From Streptomyces flavotricini (GTDB lineage: Bacteria > Actinomycetota > Actinomycetes > Streptomycetales > Streptomycetaceae), in NCBI RefSeq assembly GCF_020639365.1, contig NZ_JAINUL010000001.1, positions 8,386,446 to 8,450,445 of the forward strand: a DNA stretch of 64,000 nt. The letters run 5' to 3'. Position 1 is the stretch's first letter. Each line of letters opens with the position of its first letter. The notes below the pieces were generated by a model. It saw only the letters and a list, made by a program, of their open reading frames with translations. It ran no database searches and was not told the origin of the DNA. Of the stretch, positions 26,322 to 35,261 are shown one piece after another. A program made the position numbers and the translations under genes.

Positions 26322-26350
26322 GACAGCCAGGACGACAGCCAGGACGACAG
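26322..26350. repeat. Short tandem repeat in a leader region
   Basis: Two and a half copies of the 12-base unit GACAGCCAGGAC, just ahead of the DUF4287 gene. Probably slippage. Confidence 0.6.
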
Positions 26351-26363
26351 GAGAACCGCGGAG

Positions 26364-26579
26364 ATGAGCGAGCCGGTGAAGGGCCCCGCCAGTTACTTCC
26401 CTTCGATCGAGAAGAAGTACGGGCGCCCCGTCGCGGAGTGGAAGGACCTCATCCGGTCCTCGCCGCTGAGCAAGCACATGGAGCTGGTCTCCTGGCTCAA
26501 GGCCGAGCACGGTATCGGGCACGGCCACGCCAACGCCCTCGTCGCGCACACCCTCGGCGAGGACGCCGGACGGGCCTGA
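26364..26579 (+). CDS. DUF4287 domain protein
   Basis: A 71-residue protein that is essentially one DUF4287 domain: GPASYFPSIEKKYGRPVAEW at the N-terminus and LVSWLKAEHGIGHGHANALV at the C-terminus. Family members are small cytosolic proteins of unknown function, widespread in actinobacteria and sometimes fused to DUF5655. Start ATG with GGAG nearby. Confidence 0.88.
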   Translation: MSEPVKGPASYFPSIEKKYGRPVAEWKDLIRSSPLSKHMELVSWLKAEHGIGHGHANALVAHTLGEDAGRA

Positions 26580-26657
26580 GCGCCGCGTGGACGCTCGCGC
26601 ATGGAGTTGAGCTCTTCGGCGATGTCGCGTCTCGCCGGGGCGGGCTTGACTTGAGCC

Positions 26658-27500
26658 ATGACACGGACACGGGCACACACGACGAACGACATCCACCCCC
26701 TCACCCTGGCCATCGGCGGGAACGGCAAGACCGGTCGGCGCGTCGCGCAGAAGCTGCGCGGGCAGGGGCGTGCCGTGCGGATCGGGTCGCGTACCGGGGC
26801 TCCTCCCTTCGACTGGAACGTGCCCGGGACCTGGGGGCCGGCGCTGGAAGGCGTCGACCGGGTGTACGTGACCTACTACCCGGACCTCGGGTTTCCCGGG
26901 GCCGCCGAGCAGGTCGGCGCGTTCTCGGAGGCGGCCGTGGCCGCCGGGGCGCGCCGGCTGGTGCTGCTGTCCGGGCGGGGTGAGGAGGCCGCCCGGCGCG
27001 GGGAGGAGAGCCTGAAGGCGTCCGGGGCCGCCTGGACGGTCGTCAGGGCCAGCTGGTTCAACCAGAACTTCGACGAGGACTTCTTCCTGGAGCCCGTACG
27101 GTCAGGGGAGATCGCCCTGCCGACCGCGGACGCCGTCGAGGCCTTCGTCGACACCGACGACATCGCCGACGTGGTGGTGGCCGCGCTCACCGACGACCGG
27201 CACATCGGCCGGACGTACGAGCTGTCCGGGCCGCGGCTGATGAGCTTCGCCGACGTGGCCGCCGAGCTGTCGAAGGCGACGGGGCGCGAGATCGCGTACG
27301 TGCCCGTCCCGGACGAGGAGTACAGGGCCGCGCTCCGCGAGAACGGTCTGCCCGAGGAGTTCGCCGACCTGTTCGCGCAGATCCTCGACGGGCGCAACGC
27401 GCATCTGGTGCACGGGGTGGAGGAGGTCCTCGGGCGCCGGCCCAAGGACTTCGCCGACTACGCGCGCGAGGCGGCGGCCACCGGTGTCTGGGAGCTTTGA
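26658..27500 (+). CDS. NmrA-like NAD(P)-binding protein
   Basis: A 280-residue atypical short-chain dehydrogenase/reductase. The dinucleotide motif is LAIGGNGKTGRRVAQKL (GxxGxxG), with a following basic RIGSR that favours NADP. The WFNQNFDEDFFLEP and FVDTDDIADVVVAALTD blocks are typical of NmrA/quinone-reductase-2-like proteins. It is followed 34 bases later by an AraC-type regulator on the same strand, probably a two-gene unit. May be a redox sensor rather than an enzyme. Confidence 0.88.
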   Translation: MTRTRAHTTNDIHPLTLAIGGNGKTGRRVAQKLRGQGRAVRIGSRTGAPPFDWNVPGTWGPALEGVDRVYVTYYPDLGFPGAAEQVGAFSEAAVAAGARRLVLLSGRGEEAARRGEESLKASGAAWTVVRASWFNQNFDEDFFLEPVRSGEIALPTADAVEAFVDTDDIADVVVAALTDDRHIGRTYELSGPRLMSFADVAAELSKATGREIAYVPVPDEEYRAALRENGLPEEFADLFAQILDGRNAHLVHGVEEVLGRRPKDFADYAREAAATGVWEL

Positions 27501-27534
27501 GTTTCTGACACGGGGCCGGGGAGAGGATGGGGCC

Positions 27535-28542
27535 ATGGACACGCTGACCGGTCTGCTCGAAGGCCCCAAGGCCAGGGGCGCCTTCCTCCTCAAGGCCGTC
27601 TACAACCCGCCCTGGGCGGTGCGGATCGAGGACCGTGCCCCGCTCTCGGTGGCCACGATGGTGCACGGCTCGAGCTGGCTGCTCCCCGACGGCGGTGAGC
27701 CCGTACGGATCGGCCCCGGGGACGTGGCGGTCGTACGGGGGCCCGAGCCCTACACGATCGCCGACTCCCCGGACACGCCGGTGCAGGTCACGGTCGACCC
27801 GGACCAGCGGTGCAGCACCTCGGACGGCGAGGACGTCACCGAGAGCATGGCGCTGGGCGTGCGGACCTGGGGCGCACAGTTCCAGGAGGCCGGGTCGGCG
27901 GTGATGCTGAGCGGTACGTACCAGGCGCCCGGCGAGATCGGCCGCCGGCTGCTCGCCGCGCTGCCGACGATCGTGGTCCGGCCGGCGGCGGCCGCGGACG
28001 CCACGCTGATCGGACTGCTCGCCTCCGAGATCTCCCGGGACGAGCCGGGTCAGGAGCTCGTCCTGGACCGGCTGCTCGACCTGCTGCTGATCGGGGTGGT
28101 GCGGACGTGGCTCGCGGATCCCGGCTCCGGGGCACCGGGCTGGTACCGGGCGCAGGGCGATCCGGTGGTCGGGCGGGCGCTGCGGCTGCTGCACGAGAAC
28201 CCGGCCCGCGGCTGGACGGTGGAGGAGCTCGCGCACAAGGCCGGGGTCTCGCGGGCCTCGTTGGCGCGGCGGTTCACGGAGCTGGTGGGGGAGCCGCCGA
28301 TGGCGTACCTGACGGGGTGGCGGCTGGCACTGGCGGGCGATCTCCTGCGGGAGCCCGACGCCACGGTGGCGACGGTGGCCCGGCGGGTCGGGTACGGGTC
28401 GGCGTTCGCGCTGTCGACGGCCTTCAAACGGGTACGGGGGGTGAGCCCGCAGGAGTTCCGTACGGGGGCGGCGGCCGCGCCGACGGCCCGGCCGGAGGCG
28501 GGCGGGCCGCCGCGCACGGTGGTCCTGCCGGGCACCCGCTAG
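27535..28542 (+). CDS. AraC-family transcriptional regulator with cupin N-terminus
   Basis: A 335-residue regulator: an N-terminal cupin-like sensing domain (RIGPGDVAVVRGPEPYTIAD) and two C-terminal helix-turn-helix units (TVEELAHKAGVSRASLARRF, then TVATVARRVGYGSAFALSTAF) with the closing GVSPQEFR. Matches the AraC group that often regulates adjacent oxidoreductases, so the upstream NmrA gene is a likely target. Start ATG at 27535, ribosome site GGGGAGAGGA. Confidence 0.92.
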   Translation: MDTLTGLLEGPKARGAFLLKAVYNPPWAVRIEDRAPLSVATMVHGSSWLLPDGGEPVRIGPGDVAVVRGPEPYTIADSPDTPVQVTVDPDQRCSTSDGEDVTESMALGVRTWGAQFQEAGSAVMLSGTYQAPGEIGRRLLAALPTIVVRPAAAADATLIGLLASEISRDEPGQELVLDRLLDLLLIGVVRTWLADPGSGAPGWYRAQGDPVVGRALRLLHENPARGWTVEELAHKAGVSRASLARRFTELVGEPPMAYLTGWRLALAGDLLREPDATVATVARRVGYGSAFALSTAFKRVRGVSPQEFRTGAAAAPTARPEAGGPPRTVVLPGTR

Positions 28543-28612
28543 GGGATGCCCGCAAAGTCCCGTCTGCCCCGCGGCGCACGGCGCACGGCGCTACTTCGCG
28601 GGCACCCCTAGG
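28541..28612. terminator. Terminator-like inverted repeat between converging genes
   Basis: AGGGGATGCCCGC after the AraC gene pairs with GCGGGCACCCCT at the end of the GNAT gene, enclosing GC-rich sequence. Sits exactly between two converging stop codons. Confidence 0.5.
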
Positions 28613-29084
28613 CGGACAGGTCCAGTACGCCCACGGTCTGGCCGCCGCTCGTCTCGCCGGTGAGCCGGAAGCCCAGGCCCAGGTAGAACGGCTCGGGCGT
28701 GCCGGGGCCTTGCTCCCACGTGACGTACGCGCGGTCGGCGCCGCGGTCGCGGAGCTCGGCGGTGAGGGCCCGGACCGCGAAGCGGCCGTAGCCCTTGGCC
28801 TGATGGGCGGCGGACACGTTCAGGCGCCAGATGCCCGAGCGGATGTCGGCGGGGTCGCGCTCCGGGTTCCAGGCGATGTCGAAGAAGCCCATGACGAAGC
28901 CGACCACCTCGTCGCCGTCGACGACGGCGCGCGGCCAGGCGATGTCGCCGTGGACGTAGGCCTCGGCGAGGGACTTGACCACGGGGGAGACGAGATGGGC
29001 CTGGTCGGGCCGTACCCGGACCGCGCACACCGCGTCGAAATTGGCTGCGGTGACCGGCTCCAGGCGCAGTGCGGAGGTGCTCAT
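28608..29084 (-). CDS. GNAT N-acetyltransferase
   Basis: A 158-residue acetyltransferase of the SpeG/diamine-acetyltransferase-like kind: IWRLNVSAAHQAKGYGRFAV is the acetyl-CoA binding strand and Q/RxxGxG/A loop, and PFYLGLGFRLTGE the C-terminal strand. Substrate probably a polyamine or small amine. Single gene converging with the AraC gene and divergent from the DUF1772 gene. Confidence 0.9.
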   Translation of the reverse strand: MSTSALRLEPVTAANFDAVCAVRVRPDQAHLVSPVVKSLAEAYVHGDIAWPRAVVDGDEVVGFVMGFFDIAWNPERDPADIRSGIWRLNVSAAHQAKGYGRFAVRALTAELRDRGADRAYVTWEQGPGTPEPFYLGLGFRLTGETSGGQTVGVLDLSA

Positions 29085-29186
29085 GGCCGCACCCTAGCGG
29101 AGGCCGTGTCCCGCGCCGACGGCGGATGTTCCGGGACGGATCCGATCAGGAGCAGCAGTACCAGCACCTGCAGAAGGGAGCTTCTC

Positions 29187-29720
29187 ATGCGGACGAACAC
29201 CACCGCCGGCGGCGGCAGCCGGATCGCGACCGTCCTGCTCATGGTCTCGACCGTGCTCGTGGGCCTGATGGCGGGCCTGTTCTTCGCGTTCGACGTCTCG
29301 GTGATGCCGGGGCCGGCGCGGGGCGGCGGGCGGACGTACGTCACCGCGATGCAGAACATGAACGCCGTCATCGACGGGAACGGGCTGTTCGGCACCGTCT
29401 TCGTGGTGGCGCTGTTCGCCGCCGTCGCCTCGGCGGCCGTGGAACTGCGAAGGGGCCGGCGCGGGGTCGCGGTGTGGGTGGGGGCGGCGGCCGTGCTCTA
29501 CCTCGCCGTCCTGGTGGTCACCCTCACCGTGAACATCCCGCTGAACAACGAGCTCGCGGACGCGGGCGACGCGGCCCGGCTGACCGACTTCCCGATCGTG
29601 GACCGGTTCAGGGGGACCTGGGCCGCCACCAACATCGTGCGTACGGCGTGCAGCACGGCGGCACTGATCGCCCTCGTGCGGGCGCTGGTGCTGTACGGGC
29701 GGGCCACCCGTCCCCGGTGA
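29187..29720 (+). CDS. DUF1772 (anthrone-oxygenase-like) membrane protein
   Basis: A 177-residue four-helix membrane protein. The DUF1772 signatures are GLFFAFDVSVMPG in the first helix region and VNIPLNNELADAG between helices three and four. The family includes anthrone oxygenases of aromatic polyketide pathways, but most bacterial members are uncharacterised. A second, similar gene lies in the opposite direction at 29739, so this is an inverted pair of paralogues. Confidence 0.9.
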   Translation: MRTNTTAGGGSRIATVLLMVSTVLVGLMAGLFFAFDVSVMPGPARGGGRTYVTAMQNMNAVIDGNGLFGTVFVVALFAAVASAAVELRRGRRGVAVWVGAAAVLYLAVLVVTLTVNIPLNNELADAGDAARLTDFPIVDRFRGTWAATNIVRTACSTAALIALVRALVLYGRATRPR

Positions 29721-29738
29721 GGAGCCGTCAGGGCCCGT

Positions 29739-30233
29739 TCAGAGGCGGCCGCTGAGGACCAGGGCCCAGGCCAGGCAGCCGAGCGCGATCGTGCACAGCA
29801 GCGTCCGCCAGCGGTTGGCCGGCACCCAGCGCGCCTCGAAGGCCTGCCGGACGGCGGCCGGGTCGGCGATGCGCTCGACGGGGCCGGCCGCGTCCAGGGC
29901 GTTGTTGAGGGGGATGTTGATCCGGCCCGTGACACCGAGCTGGAGGGCGTACGCGACGAGCGCGGCGATCAGCGGCGGCGCCGCGGAGCCCGCGCCGGAG
30001 GCGAGGTGCAGGACCAGAGCGAGGGCGGTCAGCAGCAGGGAGCCGAGGAAGGCGGTCATGAACAGGCCGTTGACGATGGCGACGTTGACGCGCTGCATCA
30101 CCTGGACGAGCGTCCGGTCGTCCGAGCGCCGCAGCGCCGGCATCACGGACACGTCGAACGCGAAGAACAGGCCGGCCATGAGGCCCGTGGTGATGGTCGC
30201 GGCGATGAGTGCGGCAAGTCTCGCGGTGTCCAC
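29739..30233 (-). CDS. DUF1772 membrane protein, paralogue
   Basis: A 164-residue paralogue of the gene at 29187, with GLFFAFDVSVMPALRR and GRINIPLNNALDAAG as matching blocks and again four predicted membrane helices. The two genes converge with only 18 bases between the stops. An inverted duplication or two separate recruitments could explain the pair. Confidence 0.9.
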   Translation of the reverse strand: MDTARLAALIAATITTGLMAGLFFAFDVSVMPALRRSDDRTLVQVMQRVNVAIVNGLFMTAFLGSLLLTALALVLHLASGAGSAAPPLIAALVAYALQLGVTGRINIPLNNALDAAGPVERIADPAAVRQAFEARWVPANRWRTLLCTIALGCLAWALVLSGRL

Positions 30234-30424
30234 GTCCGGTTCCCCCTGCTGATCGTCTGCTTGCGGTCATGTGCGGGTCGAATCCTCGAGGCTGCCGATC
30301 CCAGGGCTCTGTGAAAAATGCGCGTCCTGGACACACTCCGCTCGGAAACGACCGGTTTTCGCGGTACTGGTGGCAGCATGCACCTGCCGTCGTCTAAGCA
30401 CCGCGCACTCCCTGGAGGACACAC

Positions 30425-31780
30425 GTGAAGGACTCGAAGGACAGGCTGGAAGCACTGCGGGCCGAGATCGAGCGCCGCAACCCCGCTCAGCCCGAGTTCC
30501 ACCAGGCGGTGCGGGAGGTCCTGGAGACCCTGGCTCCCGTTTTCGCCGCCCGGCCCGAGTACGCGGATCCGGCGGTGGCGTTGGTCGAGCGGCTGACGGA
30601 GCCGGAGCGGCAGATCGTGTTCCGCGTACCGTGGCAGGACGACCGCGGCCGGGTCCACGTCAACCGCGGCTACCGCGTCGAGTTCAACAGCGCGCTGGGC
30701 CCGTACAAGGGCGGTCTGCGCTTCCACCCCTCCGTGGACATCGGCGTGGTCAAGTTCCTGGGCTTCGAGCAGATCTTCAAGAACGCGCTGACGGGGCTGG
30801 GCATCGGCGGCGGCAAGGGCGGCAGCGACTTCGACCCGCGCGGGCGCTCGGACGCCGAGGTCATGCGGTTCTGCCAGTCGTTCATGACCGAGCTGCACCG
30901 GCACATCGGAGAGCACACCGACGTTCCGGCGGGGGACATCGGCGTCGGCGGCCGCGAGATCGGCTACCTGTTCGGCCAGTACCGGCGCATCACCAACCGC
31001 TGGGAGGCCGGGGTGCTCACCGGCAAGGGAGCAGGCTGGGGCGGCTCCGCGATCCGGCCGCAGGCCACCGGCTACGGCAGCGTCCTGTTCGCCGCCGAGA
31101 TGCTGAAGGTGCGGGGCGAATCACTGGACGGCCTGTCGGCGGTGGTCTCCGGCTCGGGCAATGTGGCGCTGTACACGATCGAGAAGCTGCAGCAGCTCGG
31201 CGCGAACCCGCTGACCTGTTCGGACTCCCACGGCTACGTCGTCGACGACAAGGGCATCGACCTCGCACTGCTCAAGCAGGTCAAGGAGGTCGAGCGCGGC
31301 CGTGTGAGCGAGTACGCGCAGCGGCGCGGCTCCTCGGCGAGGTACGTGTCGGACGGGCGGATCTGGGACGTCCCGGCGGACGTGGCCTTCCCCTCCGCCA
31401 CGCAGAACGAGCTGGACGGCCAGGACGCCCGGACGCTCATCTCGAACGGGATCAAGGCGGTCTCCGAGGGCGCCAACATGCCGACCACCCCGCAGGCGGT
31501 ACGGCTCCTGCAGGAGGCCGGGGTCGCCTTCGGGCCCGGCAAGGCCGCCAACGCGGGCGGAGTCGCCGTCAGCGCCCTGGAGATGAGCCAGAACGCGGCC
31601 CGCATCGCCTGGAGCGCGCAGCGCGTCGAGGAGGAGCTCGCGGGCATCATGCGCTCGATCCACGCGGTCGCGTACGAGACCGCCGAGCGGTACGGGACCC
31701 CGGGGGACTACGTGGCGGGCGCCAACATCGCCGGTTTCGAGCGGGTCGCCGACGCGATGCTCGCCCAGGGCGTCATCTGA
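30425..31780 (+). CDS. gdhA: NADP-specific glutamate dehydrogenase
   Basis: A 451-residue hexameric-type GDH (EC 1.4.1.4), which forms glutamate from 2-oxoglutarate and ammonia with NADPH. The substrate-site strings ALGPYKGGLRFHPSV (catalytic-region Lys) and GGGKGGSDFDPRGRSD, the catalytic Asp in PAGDIGVGGREIGYLFGQYR, and the NADP fold SAVVSGSGNVALYTIEKL are all visible; length matches the family. GTG start with a CTGGAGGA ribosome site. Usually chromosomal in Streptomyces; its presence here suggests capture, or that the replicon is larger than a simple plasmid. Confidence 0.95.
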   Translation: MKDSKDRLEALRAEIERRNPAQPEFHQAVREVLETLAPVFAARPEYADPAVALVERLTEPERQIVFRVPWQDDRGRVHVNRGYRVEFNSALGPYKGGLRFHPSVDIGVVKFLGFEQIFKNALTGLGIGGGKGGSDFDPRGRSDAEVMRFCQSFMTELHRHIGEHTDVPAGDIGVGGREIGYLFGQYRRITNRWEAGVLTGKGAGWGGSAIRPQATGYGSVLFAAEMLKVRGESLDGLSAVVSGSGNVALYTIEKLQQLGANPLTCSDSHGYVVDDKGIDLALLKQVKEVERGRVSEYAQRRGSSARYVSDGRIWDVPADVAFPSATQNELDGQDARTLISNGIKAVSEGANMPTTPQAVRLLQEAGVAFGPGKAANAGGVAVSALEMSQNAARIAWSAQRVEEELAGIMRSIHAVAYETAERYGTPGDYVAGANIAGFERVADAMLAQGVI

Positions 31781-31805
31781 GCGCGGGACCCGAGCGCGGG
31801 CGGGA

Positions 31806-31831
31806 GGTCCGGGGGCTTCGGCTCCCGGACC
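31806..31831 (+). terminator. Terminator of gdhA
   Basis: Hairpin GGTCCGGG / CCCGGACC with a loop containing CTTCGG, 25 bases after the gdhA stop. A stable UUCG-type stem-loop without a strong T tract, common in Streptomyces. Confidence 0.65.
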
Positions 31832-31959
31832 CCGCTCTTCTTCGGACCACCCCGCTCTTCTCCGGACGGCGCGGCTCTGCGGACCCGCTCCTCGAGCCCC
31901 GGTGGAGGGGGCGGGCCGTAGCCTGGGGCCGAGCTGCCGGAGTGAACACCGAGGGGGAC

Positions 31960-33318
31960 GTGACCGTGCTGACGGCGTTGGACGGGGTGTACGGGGACCG
32001 GAAGGACGCGATCTCCGTCGCGGGGCGGACCGCCTCGTACGAGGAACTGCTGGGCGCGGCCCGGGCGGTGGCCGCCGATGTGGCCGGGGCGAAGTCCTTC
32101 GCGATGACCGCGACGGCCTCCCTGGAGACCGTCGCCGCCGCGGTCGGGGGGCTGCTGGCCGGGGTGCCGTTCGTACCGCTGCCGCCCGATGCGGGGCCCG
32201 CCGAGCGCGAGCACGTCCTGCGGGACTCCGGGGCCGAGGTCGTGGAGGTGGACTTCGCCCGGCGCTCCGGCTGGACCGGGCCCGCCGCCGCGCCCGAGGA
32301 CCCGGCGCTGGTGCTGTACACCTCCGGGACCACCGGCGCGCCCAAGGGAGTGGTGCTGACCGGCGCGGCGCTCGCCGCCGACCTGGACGCGCTCGCCGGA
32401 GCCTGGCAGTGGAGCGCCGAGGACACCCTCGTGCACGGGCTGCCGCTGTTCCACGTGCACGGGCTCGTACTCGGCGTGCTCGGCGCCCTGCGCACCGGCA
32501 GCCGCCTCGTGCACACCGGGCGGCCGACGCCCGGGGCGTACGCGGAGGCGGGCGGGAGCCTGTACTTCGGGGTGCCCACCGTGTGGTCCCGCATCGCCGC
32601 GGACCCCGAGGCCGCGGGCGCGCTGTCCGCGGCCCGGCTGCTGGTGTCGGGGAGCGCGGCGCTGCCCGCGCCGGTGTTCCGGGACCTGGAGCGGCTGACG
32701 GGGCTGCGGCCGGTGGAGCGGTACGGGATGACGGAGACGCTGATCACCGTGAGCGGGCGGGCGGGCGGCGAGGTGCGGCCCGGCACGGTCGGCACCCCGC
32801 TGCCGGGGATCCGTACCCGGATCGCGGCCGAGCCGGGCGCCGAGATCGGCGAACTCCAGCTGACCGGGCCGACCTTGTTCGCCGGGTACCTGGGCCGGCC
32901 GGAGGCCACGGCGGCCGCGTACACCGAGGACGGGTGGTTCCGCACGGGCGACATCGCGGCCGTGGACGAGGTGGACGGAGTGCACCGGATCGTGGGGCGG
33001 GCCTCCATCGACATGATCAAGACGGGCGGGTACCGGGTCGGCGCCGGGGAGATCGAGAACGCGCTGCTGGACCACCCCGGGGTGAGCGAGGCGGCGGTGG
33101 TGGGCGTGCCGGACGCGGACCTGGGGCAGCGGATCGTTGCGTTCGTGGTGGCGGCGGGGGTGACGGGGGCGGAGCTCACGGACTTCGTCGCCGCGCACCT
33201 GTCCGTGCACAAGCGGCCGAGGGAGGTGCGGTTCGTGGCGGCGATCCCGCGCAACGCGATGGGCAAGCCGCAGAAGAAGCTGCTGCTGACGGGCGAGTAC
33301 GACCCGCAGGCCGGCTGA
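31960..33318 (+). CDS. Acyl-CoA synthetase, MatB (malonyl-CoA ligase)-like
   Basis: A ~452-residue adenylate-forming enzyme. Motifs in order: P-loop YTSGTTGAPKGVVLTG, the region DALAGAWQWSAEDTLVHGLPLFHVHGLVLG, which is very close to Streptomyces MatB, acyl site VERYGMTETLI, hinge GRASIDMIKTGGYRVG and catalytic Lys in NAMGKPQKK. MatB makes malonyl- or methylmalonyl-CoA from the diacid, an extender unit for polyketides, so it might feed the PKS 25 kb away, though nothing links them genetically. Start among GTG 31960 or 31966; an earlier GTG is at 31942. Confidence 0.88.
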   Translation: MTVLTALDGVYGDRKDAISVAGRTASYEELLGAARAVAADVAGAKSFAMTATASLETVAAAVGGLLAGVPFVPLPPDAGPAEREHVLRDSGAEVVEVDFARRSGWTGPAAAPEDPALVLYTSGTTGAPKGVVLTGAALAADLDALAGAWQWSAEDTLVHGLPLFHVHGLVLGVLGALRTGSRLVHTGRPTPGAYAEAGGSLYFGVPTVWSRIAADPEAAGALSAARLLVSGSAALPAPVFRDLERLTGLRPVERYGMTETLITVSGRAGGEVRPGTVGTPLPGIRTRIAAEPGAEIGELQLTGPTLFAGYLGRPEATAAAYTEDGWFRTGDIAAVDEVDGVHRIVGRASIDMIKTGGYRVGAGEIENALLDHPGVSEAAVVGVPDADLGQRIVAFVVAAGVTGAELTDFVAAHLSVHKRPREVRFVAAIPRNAMGKPQKKLLLTGEYDPQAG

Positions 33319-33361
33319 GGCGGCGCGGGGCCCGGCGGGGGCCGCCGCGCGCCGGAGTCCG

Positions 33362-34651
33362 TTACACCGGCCGGTTCTCGGGCGAGGAGCCGATCGCGCT
33401 GCCGTGGGGGGCGTCGTCCCCGAGGGCGGCGGCACGCAGCGCCGCCTCGACCCGGCGGTTGCTCGTCATGGTCGCGGTGACGGCGGTCATGGCGAGGAGG
33501 AGGCCGGAGGCGGCGTAGAGCGGGGTGCGCACGTCGTAGGTGGTGGCCAGCCAGCCGCCGAGGAAGGCGCCGAACGGGGCGGCGCACATGGCGAGCATGC
33601 GGGAGGTGGAGGCGACCCGGCCCATCAGGTGGGCGGGGACGATCGCCTGTCGGAGGGAGGGGGCGAGCACCATCGTGGCGCCCATGCCCGCCCCGCAGAC
33701 GGCGAGCGCGAGGCCGGCGACGTACGGGTTCGGGGCGGCGGCAAGGCCCAGGACGGCGAGTCCCTCGACCGCGGCCGTGCAGGTCAGCGCGGTGCCGGTG
33801 CCGAGGCGCCGGCCGAGGAAGGAGGCGATGCCCGCGCCGAGCAGGCCACCGGTGGCTTCGGCCGTGAGGAGCAGGCCGAAGCCGAAGGTGCCGGTGCCGA
33901 GACGGTCGTGAGCGAAGAGGGCGAGTACGGTCTCCACGGCGATGAAGGCGATGTTCCCGACCGCCGGACGCAGCGCGAGCCCGAGCAGCAGCCTGTTCCG
34001 AAAGACGTGGGCGGCGCCGGCCCGCGCCTGCCGCAGCAGCGACTCACGGGCCTGCGGGACGGGCCGGGGCGCTGCGGGCAGCGACCGTACGAGCAGTGCG
34101 GAGAGGGCGAACGAGACCGCGTCGGCGAGCAGCGGCACCGCCCGCCCGAGCGCGAGCAGGGCACTGCCCGCCGGCGGCCCGGCGAAGCCGGACGCGGCGG
34201 TCTGGGTGCCGCGCAGGCGGGAGTTGGCGCGCTCCAGGAGTGCGGGGTCGCGGCCGAGCAGATCCGGCAGATAGGCCGTGGCGGCCGTGTCGAAGAAGAG
34301 TCCGCCGAGGCCGAGCAGGAAGGCGACGGCCGCGAGCAGTGGAATGCCCAGTACGTCGAGCGCCGCCGCTGCCGCCGGTATCGCGAGCAGCACCGCGCGC
34401 GCCGCGTCCGTGACCCACATCGTGCGCCGGCGGTCCCAGCGGTCCACCAGCGCGCCGCCGAGCACCCCGAAGAGCAGCCACGGCAGAGTTCCGGCGGCGG
34501 TGACGACAGCGAGCGCCATCGGATCGCGCGTCAGTGTCAGCGCGAGCAGCGGCAGCGCGGCATGCGTCACCCCGTCACCGAACGAGGAGACCGTCTGCGC
34601 GGTCCACAGACGCCCGAATCCGGTCGGCAACTTCCTTGAATCCGAGGTCAC
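33362..34651 (-). CDS. MFS transporter (EntS-like)
   Basis: A 429-residue 12-helix MFS protein of the MFS_3/enterobactin-exporter type: VSSFGDGVTHAALPLLALTLT in helix 1, GALVDRWDRRRTMWVTD as motif A, and repeated halves with a long central loop. GTG start overlapping the stop of the upstream ArsR gene (GTGA), so the pair is translationally coupled and the pump is probably controlled by it. Likely drug or siderophore export. Confidence 0.9.
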   Translation of the reverse strand: MTSDSRKLPTGFGRLWTAQTVSSFGDGVTHAALPLLALTLTRDPMALAVVTAAGTLPWLLFGVLGGALVDRWDRRRTMWVTDAARAVLLAIPAAAAALDVLGIPLLAAVAFLLGLGGLFFDTAATAYLPDLLGRDPALLERANSRLRGTQTAASGFAGPPAGSALLALGRAVPLLADAVSFALSALLVRSLPAAPRPVPQARESLLRQARAGAAHVFRNRLLLGLALRPAVGNIAFIAVETVLALFAHDRLGTGTFGFGLLLTAEATGGLLGAGIASFLGRRLGTGTALTCTAAVEGLAVLGLAAAPNPYVAGLALAVCGAGMGATMVLAPSLRQAIVPAHLMGRVASTSRMLAMCAAPFGAFLGGWLATTYDVRTPLYAASGLLLAMTAVTATMTSNRRVEAALRAAALGDDAPHGSAIGSSPENRPV

Positions 34652-35187
34652 TTGGCGTCCCCTTCGGTCTGGCGGCGCGGTGCCGGGTGGAACAGCGCGA
34701 AGACGAACGAGGCGTCGGGCAGCGACGGGTCGGACAGCTGCCGGTACTCGTGGGCCAGTGCCTCCAGCCGCGCACCCAGCTCCGCGAACTGTTCGTCGGT
34801 GAGCCGCAGATGCGCCATCCCCACGTGCCGCTCGCCGTCCGCCGGCGCTGCCTCCAGGTCCGCCACCGCGTGCCGCATCAGCACGTCCGGCCCTCCCTCG
34901 CCCGGATCCGGCAGCACGATCGACCGCGCGGCCATGGCGTAGTACCGCTCGGTGACCCCCCGGACCTTCCGCGTACGCACCACCTTCACCAGGCCGGCCC
35001 GCTCCAGCAGCCGTACGTGGTAGCTGGAACTCCCTTTCGCGAGGCCGACCCGTTCGGCGATCTGCGTGATCGTCGCGGGCTCGAAGCGGAGGACGGCCAT
35101 GATCCGGTGACGCGTGAGATTGGAGACGGCGCGCAGCTGCTCGTCAGTGGTGACGTGGATCGTCTCGGGAAGATCGTCGGTAGGCAT
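34648..35187 (-). CDS. ArsR-type winged-helix regulator
   Basis: A 179-residue regulator with an N-terminal HTH_20/ArsR domain (VSNLTRHRIMAVLRFEPATITQIAERVGLAKGSSSYHVRLLERAGLV as consecutive family blocks) and a helical C-terminus. No Cys metal site is present, so it is not a classical metal sensor. Coupled to the MFS gene, it probably senses the pump's substrate. ATG 35187. Confidence 0.9.
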   Translation of the reverse strand: MPTDDLPETIHVTTDEQLRAVSNLTRHRIMAVLRFEPATITQIAERVGLAKGSSSYHVRLLERAGLVKVVRTRKVRGVTERYYAMAARSIVLPDPGEGGPDVLMRHAVADLEAAPADGERHVGMAHLRLTDEQFAELGARLEALAHEYRQLSDPSLPDASFVFALFHPAPRRQTEGDAK

Positions 35188-35261
35188 GGATTAATGGTCA
35201 ACACTTCTTGACCATTGCGCAAGGGGTTTGCCGCAGGAGGTGCCGCCGGTCGGCGTGTCGG

